Origin: Rhodanobacteraceae bacterium | GTDB taxonomy: Bacteria; Pseudomonadota; Gammaproteobacteria; Xanthomonadales; Rhodanobacteraceae | Direction of reading: 5' to 3' | Length of the DNA: 64,000 bases | NCBI GenBank assembly: GCA_027019085.1 | Contig: JALUXG010000008.1 | Span: 33,759 to 97,758 of the forward strand | Part shown: one piece after another, positions 54,661 to 64,000 of the stretch | How positions within the stretch are numbered: position 1 is the stretch's first letter | How the letters are laid out: each line of letters starts with the position of its first letter | The notes under the pieces: model-generated | The model's input: only the letters and a program-made list of their open reading frames with translations | What the model was told of the DNA's origin: nothing | Database searches by the model: none | Program-made: the position numbers and the translations under genes

Positions 54661-55899
54661 TTACAGCCGCTTGAACACCAGCGAGCCGTTGGTGCCGCCA
54701 AAGCCGAATGAATTGGACACCACCACGTCAACCCTGGCCTCGCGCGCGGTGTGCGGCACGAAATCGAGGTCGCAGCCCTCGCCGGGTTCGTCCAGGTTGA
54801 TGGTCGGCGGGATGATGTCGTCGCGCAGGGCCAGGATCGAGAAAATCGCCTCGACACCGCCGGCGGCACCCAGCAGATGACCGGTCATCGACTTGGTCGA
54901 ACTCATCATCAGCTTGTAGGCATGGTCGCCGAACACCGTCTTGGCGGCCTGCACCTCGGCCAGGTCACCCTGCGGCGTGGACGTTCCGTGCGCGTTGATG
55001 TAGTCGACCTGTGCGGGATCGAGACCGGCATCGGCGATGGCGTGCTTCATGCAGCGCGCCGCACCCTCGCCGCCCTCGCTCGGTGCGGTCATGTGGTAGG
55101 CATCCCCGCTCATGCCGAACCCGACCAGTTCGCAGTAGATGTTGGCGCCACGTGCCCTGGCCGACTCGTACTCTTCCAGCATCAGCACGCCGGCACCGTC
55201 GGCCAGCACGAAACCGTCGCGCCCGGCATCCCATGGGCGGCTGGCCTTCTGCGGCTCATCGTTGCGGGTGGACATGGCGCGGGCCGAACAGAATCCGCCC
55301 ACCGCCGTACCGGTGGTGGCGAACTCGGCGCCGCCAGCCAGCATGGCATCGGCTTCGCCGTACTGGATCATGCGCATGGCCAGTCCGATGTTGTGGGTGG
55401 CTGTGGTGCAGGCAGTAACGCAGGCGATGTTGGGGCCTTTCAGGCCCAGCATGATCGACAGCTGCCCCGAGACCATGTTGATGATCGAGCTGGGCACGAA
55501 GAACGGGGAGATCTTGCGCACGCCGCGCTCATGGAAGTCGATCGCGGTACGTTCGATGGTGTGCAGTCCGCCGATGCCCGCGCCCACGGCTGCACCGACG
55601 CGGTCGGCATTGGCCTCGGTCACTTCCAGCCCGGCATCGGCCATGGCCTGCCTGCCCGCTGCCACACCGTAATGGATGAACGGATCCATCTTCTTGATGT
55701 CTTTCGGGGCGATGTACTGCGCGGCATCAAATCCACGCACTTCGCCCGAAATACGGGTCGGGAACGTACTGGCATCGAAATGGGTGATCCCGCCGATGCC
55801 GCTCTTGCCGGCGAGGATGCTGGCCCAGCTGGTGGCCACATCGTTGCCGACGGGGCTGACCATGCCCATGCCTGTCACTACCACGCGTCGCTTGCTCAT
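54661..55899 (-). CDS. fabF: Beta-ketoacyl-ACP synthase II FabF
   Basis: Elongating condensing enzyme of fatty acid synthesis. 412 residues; catalytic Cys in '[19 protein letters not shown]', His in '[20 protein letters not shown]' and His in '[20 protein letters not shown]'. N-terminus '[20 protein letters not shown]'. It lies 155 nt after acpP with a hairpin between. Confidence 0.97.
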   Translation of the reverse strand: MSKRRVVVTGMGMVSPVGNDVATSWASILAGKSGIGGITHFDASTFPTRISGEVRGFDAAQYIAPKDIKKMDPFIHYGVAAGRQAMADAGLEVTEANADRVGAAVGAGIGGLHTIERTAIDFHERGVRKISPFFVPSSIINMVSGQLSIMLGLKGPNIACVTACTTATHNIGLAMRMIQYGEADAMLAGGAEFATTGTAVGGFCSARAMSTRNDEPQKASRPWDAGRDGFVLADGAGVLMLEEYESARARGANIYCELVGFGMSGDAYHMTAPSEGGEGAARCMKHAIADAGLDPAQVDYINAHGTSTPQGDLAEVQAAKTVFGDHAYKLMMSSTKSMTGHLLGAAGGVEAIFSILALRDDIIPPTINLDEPGEGCDLDFVPHTAREARVDVVVSNSFGFGGTNGSLVFKRL

Positions 55900-55963
55900 G
55901 CTCGGTTTCCGTCATGGGTTCACCGGCACACCATACGCCGGAGAACGTTTGCGGTTGCGCAAA

Positions 55964-55993
55964 CACAAACTGCGCCGGCAGGCGCAGTTTGTG
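55964..55993 (-). terminator. Intercistronic hairpin between acpP and fabF
   Basis: CACAAACTGCGCC-GGCA-GGCGCAGTTTGTG, a 13-bp perfect stem with tetraloop; on the minus strand TTTGCG follows. It lies 61 nt after acpP and 64 nt before fabF. It may be a partial terminator that lets acpP be expressed more than fabF. Confidence 0.65.
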
Positions 55994-56054
55994 GATGTTC
56001 CGTATTCGGCGCCGGACGACACGCACGCAGCGCGACCGCCCGGACCGGACTGCA

Positions 56055-56294
56055 TCAGGACTTGACGTGCGCCTGGATGTAGTCGACGGCCTGCTGCACC
56101 GTGGTGATCTTCTCCGCTTCCTCGTCGGGGATCTCAGTCTCGAACTCTTCTTCGAGCGCCATGACAAGCTCGACGGTGTCCAGGGAATCGGCACCCAGGT
56201 CGTCAACGAACGAGGCGTTTGTGGTGACCTCGTCTTCCTTCACGCCAAGCTGTTCGACAACGATCTTTTTGACGCGCTCTTCGATGGTGCTCAT
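56055..56294 (-). CDS. acpP: Acyl carrier protein
   Basis: A 79-residue ACP with the phosphopantetheine Ser in '[20 protein letters not shown]'. N-terminus '[20 protein letters not shown]'. Strongly acidic. It precedes fabF, as usual. Confidence 0.98.
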   Translation of the reverse strand: MSTIEERVKKIVVEQLGVKEDEVTTNASFVDDLGADSLDTVELVMALEEEFETEIPDEEAEKITTVQQAVDYIQAHVKS

Positions 56295-56473
56295 GTGCTA
56301 ATGACCTCCCGCAGGAATGTATCCGGCGCATTGTAGTGGCATTGAGGGCATGCCGCCAGCGTAACCGGACTGGGACAGATCCGCCTTGCGGCGGCGATGG
56401 ACGAAAGGGTTATTTTACCCGAAATGATGCCGCTGGCGACCTTGATGCAGTCGACACAGCACGAATGGACGTT

Positions 56474-57637
<1,164 letters not shown>

Positions 57638-57727
57638 GGATCCTCCTGCGTCGCCCCAGGGCGGCGTGGTGTGGCGGTCGGAACGGAAGAAGGCCGGACC
57701 CATCCGCCCGGCTGCATTCAGCGGGTC

Positions 57728-57733
57728 ATTATA
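57728..57733 (-). promoter_or_regulatory. -10 box (TATAAT) for the acyl-CoA dehydrogenase
   Basis: Read on the minus strand, GGGTATAATGACC gives a perfect sigma-70 -10 box about 90 nt before the start codon. No good -35 is visible 16-18 nt upstream, so an activator may be needed. Confidence 0.5.
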
Positions 57734-57889
57734 CCCTGTCCGTCTTGCGGACTGACCCACCCTGCCGAGGCCTTCGTTGCACCTTGTGCTCAAGGACGTC
57801 TGAAAGGTGCTTGCGCGCGCAGCAGGGCCAGGCAACCCCTCCTGGCGAGGGTGCGCACCATAGCGCCGAGCGAGCCTGCCGCATACCGC

Positions 57890-57918
57890 TTGACGCCTCG
57901 CAAGACGCAGCATAGGCT
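57890..57918 (+). promoter_or_regulatory. Sigma-70 promoter for the ArsR-methyltransferase and metH genes
   Basis: TTGACG (57890-57895), a 17-bp spacer and TAGGCT (57913-57918). Immediately downstream TATC-N10-GATA (57924-57941) could be a weak inverted repeat at the transcription start. It precedes the start codon by about 30 nt. Confidence 0.6.
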
Positions 57919-57955
57919 AGCATTATCTTTTCATCGCGATACAGGGATGCAGTAC

Positions 57956-58882
57956 ATGGACCTGTCTGCGGCCTCGGGCCTGTTGCGCCTGCTCGCCGAC
58001 CCGACACGGGTGCGCCTGCTGGCCCTGCTCGAACGCGAGGAGCTGACCGTGGCCGAGCTGGCTGCCGTGCTGCAACTGGCCCAGCCCCGCGTGTCCACGC
58101 ACCTGGCCAAACTGAAGGAAGCGGGACTGGTTCGCGACCGCCGTGCCGGCGTCTCGGCCTACTACCGCGCGCAGGAAGCCCCGGACCCGGGCCTGCAGGG
58201 GCTGCTCGGGGCGCTGCGTGAAGGGGTCGACGATGCCTTGCTCGACGCCGATGCCCGCCATCTGCCGGTGGTCCTGGCCCAGCGCGCGCGCGAACAGGGG
58301 TGGGCCGACACGGTCGCCGGAGACATGGAGCGCCACTATTCGCCCGGACGCACCTGGGAAACCCTGGCCCGAGCCCTGCTGCAGCTGCTGGAGACCGGCG
58401 ACGTGCTGGACATCGCCTCCGGCGACGGCGTGACGGCCGAACTGCTGGCCCCGCACGCCAGATCGATCACCTGCATCGACGCCAGCGAGCGGGTCACGGC
58501 CGCCGCACGCAAACGCCTGAAAACCTTCGCGAACGTGGATATGCGCCAGGGCGACATGCATGCACTGGGCCTGGACAGCTCATTCGACCTCGTGCTTTTG
58601 CTGCATGCGCTGACCTATGCCGAGCGGCCGGCAGCGGCCATGAACGAAGCCGCGCGCGCCCTGCGCCCGGGCGGTCGCCTGCTGGCCGTGACCCTTGCCC
58701 GTCACGCCCACAAATCGGCCGTGGCGCCGTTCGGACACTGCAACCTGGGCTGCACCGCCGACGAGCTGGTGCAGTGGACCGAGGATGCCGGACTGGACGT
58801 GGCGCAGTGCGGACACCTCTCGCGTGAACGCAAGCCGCCACACTTCGAGGTGCTCTGCCTGCTGGCACGCAAACCGGACTAG
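57956..58882 (+). CDS. ArsR-family regulator fused to a SAM-dependent methyltransferase domain
   Basis: About 308 residues. The N-terminal winged helix has '[20 protein letters not shown]', '[20 protein letters not shown]' and '[19 protein letters not shown]'; no metal-binding CxC is seen in the recognition helix. The C-terminal half is a class I methyltransferase fold with '[20 protein letters not shown]' (motif I) and '[20 protein letters not shown]'. Lying directly upstream of metH, it fits the SahR-like idea that the methyltransferase fold senses SAH or SAM to control methionine genes; this is inference. An ATG three codons upstream (57947) is also possible, though the ribosome binding site suits 57956. 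Confidence 0.85.
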   Translation: MDLSAASGLLRLLADPTRVRLLALLEREELTVAELAAVLQLAQPRVSTHLAKLKEAGLVRDRRAGVSAYYRAQEAPDPGLQGLLGALREGVDDALLDADARHLPVVLAQRAREQGWADTVAGDMERHYSPGRTWETLARALLQLLETGDVLDIASGDGVTAELLAPHARSITCIDASERVTAAARKRLKTFANVDMRQGDMHALGLDSSFDLVLLLHALTYAERPAAAMNEAARALRPGGRLLAVTLARHAHKSAVAPFGHCNLGCTADELVQWTEDAGLDVAQCGHLSRERKPPHFEVLCLLARKPD

Positions 58883-59042
58883 CGCCCATGCCATGCACAC
58901 CCCTCGCCTCTGTCATCCGGGTACAAGCCGGTACCCAATCCCTCTGTCACTCCGGGAAATCTCCCCGGACCCCGGATTCCAGCCTGAGCACAGGATTTTC
59001 GCCCCCGATCTCGCCACGCTCACCCACCCGATGTTTCCTGCC

Positions 59043-60121
59043 ATGACCCACGCCCTCCCCTGGCTGCACCCTGACCGCGCCGAAAAGCTCGAAACGGCGC
59101 TCGACTCGCGCATCCTGCTGCTTGACGGTGCCATGGGCACGATGCTGCAGCGTCACGGCCTGGACGAATCCGGGTACCGTGGCGAGCGCTTTGCACATGG
59201 CTGCGATGCGCATCACGAGCACGAACACGACGCATCGTGCACACGCGACCTGAAAGGCAACAACGACCTGCTCAGCCTGTCGCGCCCGGAGATCATCCGC
59301 GACATCCATGCCGCCTACCTGGATGCCGGGGCGGACCTGGTCGAAACCAATACCTTCAATGCCACCCGGGCCAGCCAGTCCGATTACCGCATGGAAGACC
59401 TGGTGCACGAACTGAACGTCGAGGGCGCGCGGCTTGCACGCGCCGCCTGCGCTGCCGCCGAGAAGCGCGACCCGGCGCGCCCACGTTTCGCCGTCGGCGT
59501 GCTGGGACCGACCAGCCGCACCGCGTCCATCTCGCCGGACGTCAACGACCCGGGATTTCGCAACATCGATTTCCAGCAACTGGTGGACAACTACACCGAG
59601 GCCGTGGACGGCCTGATCGAAGGCGGCGCGGACATCTTGATGATCGAGACCGTTTTCGACACGCTCAACGCCAAGGCAGCCCTGTACGCCATCGATGCCG
59701 AGTTCCGTCGCCGCGGCGGCAGGCTGCCGCTGATGGTGTCCGGCACCATCACCGACCGTTCCGGACGCACCCTTTCCGGGCAGACACCGGAAGCCTTCCA
59801 TATCTCCCTGGCCCATGCACGCCCGATGTCGATCGGCCTCAACTGCGCGCTCGGCGCCGAAGAGCTGCGGCCGCACGTGCAGGCGCTGGCAGCCCATGCC
59901 GACTGCCGCATCAGCACCCATCCCAATGCCGGGCTGCCCAATGCCTTCGGCGAATACGAGGAAACCCCCGAACACATGGCGCGTACGCTCGAAAGCTTCG
60001 CCGCTGAAGGCCTGCTGGACATCGTCGGCGGCTGCTGCGGCACCACGCCGGAACACATCGAAACCATCGCCACGGCCGTCCGCGGCCACGCACCCCGTGC
60101 CATGCGCAAGGACGATGCGGC

Positions 60122-60125
<4 letters not shown>
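59043..60125 (+). CDS. metH: Methionine synthase, homocysteine-binding half (split MetH)
   Basis: About 360 residues equal to the N-terminal homocysteine S-methyltransferase domain of MetH. It starts with '[20 protein letters not shown]'. The zinc Cys are in '[18 protein letters not shown]' and '[18 protein letters not shown]'. An insertion rich in His ('[15 protein letters not shown]', residues about 52-66) interrupts the usual '[14 protein letters not shown]' stretch. The stop overlaps the second half by 4 nt, so the two chains are made together. An ATG four codons upstream (59031) is also possible. Split MetH is usual in this order, as far as I recall. Confidence 0.93.
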
Positions 60126-62844
<2,719 letters not shown>

Positions 62845-62860
<16 letters not shown>

Positions 62861-63186
62861 GCCGCGCGGCGCGCGCGCAGGTCGCGCGTGTGCACCACGA
62901 GGTTGTAGACCGACACGAACACCGGCAACAGGTTCGAGAGGATGCCGACCGAATCGTTCTTGCCGAAGATGAAATAGGCCAGCAACAACACGCTGCCACT
63001 GACCGACAGCCACCAGAACGCCATCGGCATCACCACCCGCCTGAACTTGCGCGTGTAGTACATCTGCACGAACCAGCGGCTGGTGAACAGGGCCATGCCG
63101 GCAAATCCCACCAGCTTCCAGGGAGTCAGCTCGAACGCCTTCAGGGCGGCCAGGATATCGGCAAAGTGTTGGTGCAAGCTGTCCAT
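62845..63186 (-). CDS. LAB_N-type small membrane protein
   Basis: A 113-residue protein with three hydrophobic segments: '[20 protein letters not shown]', '[20 protein letters not shown]' and '[18 protein letters not shown]'. This matches the lipid A biosynthesis N-terminal (LAB_N) domain, found alone or in front of lipid A genes. Its biochemical role is unknown. The start at 63186 is preferred; the track start is 31 codons upstream. It converges on metH with a 16-nt overlap. Confidence 0.85.
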
Positions 63187-63322
63187 GGCCGGTCGGGTGC
63201 GGGGCAACCGGGAAAGTGTACAACGCCACCCGCACCCCGATGCACCCCGCAAGACGCCTCCCGCCACACTGACCGGCATTGACCCCGGCCCGCCGTCTGC
63301 GTAGACTCTCGCGCTCTCTATC

Positions 63323-63397
63323 GGGCGGTTAGCTCAGCGGTAGAGCACTGCCTTCACACGGCAGGTGTCACAAGTTCGATCCTTGTACCGCCCACCA
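63323..63397 (+). tRNA. tRNA-Val (anticodon CAC)
   Basis: A 75-nt cloverleaf with acceptor GGGCGGT/ACCGCCC and encoded CCA. The anticodon arm CTGCC-TTCACAC-GGCAG gives CAC; the T arm ACAAG-TTCGATC-CTTGT is perfect. It is followed by a terminator and then by a region that looks disturbed, as is common next to tRNA genes used for integration. Confidence 0.97.
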
Positions 63398-63413
63398 ATG
63401 ATTTCAATGATTC

Positions 63414-63440
63414 AGGCCGCTCGGCAATGAGCGGCCTTTT
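63414..63440 (+). terminator. Terminator after tRNA-Val
   Basis: AGGCCGCTC-GGCAAT-GAGCGGCCT followed by TTT on the plus strand (9-bp perfect stem). Confidence 0.85.
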
Positions 63441-63769
63441 CATTGGTAACCGCGCCGTAACCGCGCTTCGGCGTTCGATCCCCTTCCGCCCTTCCGAGCG
63501 CCTAGGAAGCCGCTAGAGCGCATCCGGCTGTCCGGGGTAGCCTCGGTAGTGGGTAGCGGTCTAGGGCGAGTTCCTGCACACGCTCTCTCGTTGATTCGCT
63601 GGGGCATTGTCCCAACCGTTGACATGCCGGGTAGCCAGTGCAATGTTTGCCCTAGCCTGCGCAATGCAGGCGAACTCGTGCGTGGGGGCTAGAAGCGCAC
63701 ATAAGAATGGAAGATGCCGAGCGAGTACATGGGGATTCGGCATGATGGAGCGGTACAGGGAGTTATGAG
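63441..63769. other. Gene-poor stretch downstream of tRNA-Val
   Basis: No credible ORF is seen; the three short minus-strand ORFs here have no family features. It contains a near-repeat of the tRNA 3' end (GTTCGATCC ... CCGCCC at 63473-63491, against the same blocks at 63374-63393) and a tandem TAACCGCG pair near 63446-63464. It may be an attachment-site scar, but the match is short and weak. Confidence 0.35.
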
Positions 63770-63913
63770 ATGAATATGAAGCAATGGGAAGTTATCTGGC
63801 TGACGATTGCCTTGGCATTCGTCTCGGTGTCTGCATGCGCCGCTGAAAAAACCACATACTACGTGACGAACGCGCACCTGATTAGCCCTCTTCCTCAGCC
63901 CGGAATCGCATGA
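63770..63913 (+). pseudogene. Broken RHS-like secreted protein leader
   Basis: A 47-codon ORF with a good ribosome binding site (GGGAG). It has a signal sequence 'VIWLTIALAFVSVSACAAEK', possibly a lipobox (VSAC), then 'TTYYVTNA', which resembles the start of RHS/YD-repeat proteins ('TYYYTN..GTPLAT'). After residue 35 the resemblance stops and a stop codon follows, just where an insertion sequence seems to begin. I read it as the 5' stub of an interrupted gene. The RHS call rests on only about ten residues. Confidence 0.45.
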
Positions 63914-63966
63914 TTTGCGACGTCTCTAGCGCACCATGGCCCCACGATCCAGCGAGGACAACTCCC

Positions 63967-64000
63967 ATGGCTATGAATGCGATCCAATTTCAATCGGGCA
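63967..64000 (+). mobile_element. First codons of an IS1595-family-like transposase (partial)
   Basis: An ATG at 63967 opens 'MAMNAIQFQSG' up to the window edge. This N-terminus resembles IS1595-family transposases as I recall them (...IQFQ.GLS..EF...YGTE..C). Only 11 residues are visible. The element's left end probably lies between about 63875 and 63940, inside the RHS-like stub. The inverted repeat could not be fixed. Confidence 0.5.

Noticed and set aside
58883-59042. A cobalamin or SAM riboswitch upstream of metH
   Set aside because: No B12-box or SAM-I type conserved blocks could be found in the 160-nt gap.
63440-63664. A 74-codon minus-strand ORF after tRNA-Val as an integrase remnant
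   Set aside because: It lacks the tyrosine recombinase signature residues; the resemblance was positional only.

Overview
The window is a dense, high-GC chromosomal segment of a gammaproteobacterium. It most resembles the Xanthomonadales (Lysobacterales), probably a Rhodanobacteraceae-like lineage. The evidence is a his operon led by a TrpR/YerC-like regulator, methionine synthase split into two ORFs behind an ArsR-methyltransferase, fabF-pabB-pabC-mltG-tmk-holB-pilZ in one run, a FimX-type degenerate c-di-GMP protein, FolE2, and a TPP-riboswitch-linked TonB receptor with PnuT. This placement comes from gene content and order only; no database was searched.

Layout. 1-5.7 kb: the start of a GT39 membrane glycosyltransferase (running off the left edge), then moxR-DUF58-tgpA and an Slp lipoprotein. 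5.7-10.9 kb (minus): a fused branched-chain 2-oxoacid dehydrogenase E1, a GNAT, a glutaryl-CoA-dehydrogenase-like enzyme and folE2. 10.9-14.6 kb (minus): a squalene-synthase-like protein, gph, ubiG and an MTA/SAH-type deaminase. 14.6-18.8 kb: efp diverging from epmB, then fimX and an in-frame TonB C-terminal remnant. 18.8-23.7 kb (minus): rplS-trmD-rimM-rpsP, ffh, a REC protein and hslR. 23.7-29.6 kb: a small L7/L12-like membrane protein, an AEC carrier, an APH-fold kinase, then a TPP riboswitch driving a TonB receptor and pnuT. 29.8-32.8 kb: two tandem APC permeases, followed by a gene-free stretch with an AT-rich block and a strong hairpin. 33.2-37.8 kb: a HiPIP, then mtnB-mtnD-mtnC, a C13 peptidase, a DUF202 protein and a GST. 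37.9-45.35 kb (minus): the complete his operon. 45.7-49 kb: an extended histidine-ammonia-lyase-family gene coupled to hisS, then tRNA-Pro. 49.3-57.6 kb (minus): pilZ-holB-tmk-mltG-pabC-pabB-fabF-acpP and an acyl-CoA dehydrogenase. 57.9-62.9 kb: ArsR-methyltransferase and split metH. 62.8-64 kb: a LAB_N protein, tRNA-Val, and a disturbed end with an RHS-like leader broken next to the first codons of an IS1595-like transposase.

How the genes work together. The recurring theme is one-carbon and sulfur metabolism: MTA/SAH deamination, the lower methionine salvage pathway (mtnBDC), cobalamin-dependent methionine synthase under a probable SAH/SAM-sensing regulator, and folate supply through FolE2 and PabB/PabC. 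A second theme is type IV pilus control (FimX, PilZ, a REC protein). A third is histidine: full biosynthesis, HisS, and oddly a histidine-ammonia-lyase-family enzyme 11 nt behind hisS with no other hut gene nearby.

I see no clear new defence system or gene cluster. The best candidates for something undescribed are the hairpin-bearing gene-free region at 32.8-33.2 kb, the perfect 14-nt palindrome in front of mtnB, the palindromes around the his regulator, and the hisS-coupled lyase. Starts were chosen by family N-termini, ribosome binding sites and overlaps. Many ORF-track starts are upstream GTG/TTG or in-frame extensions and were trimmed.
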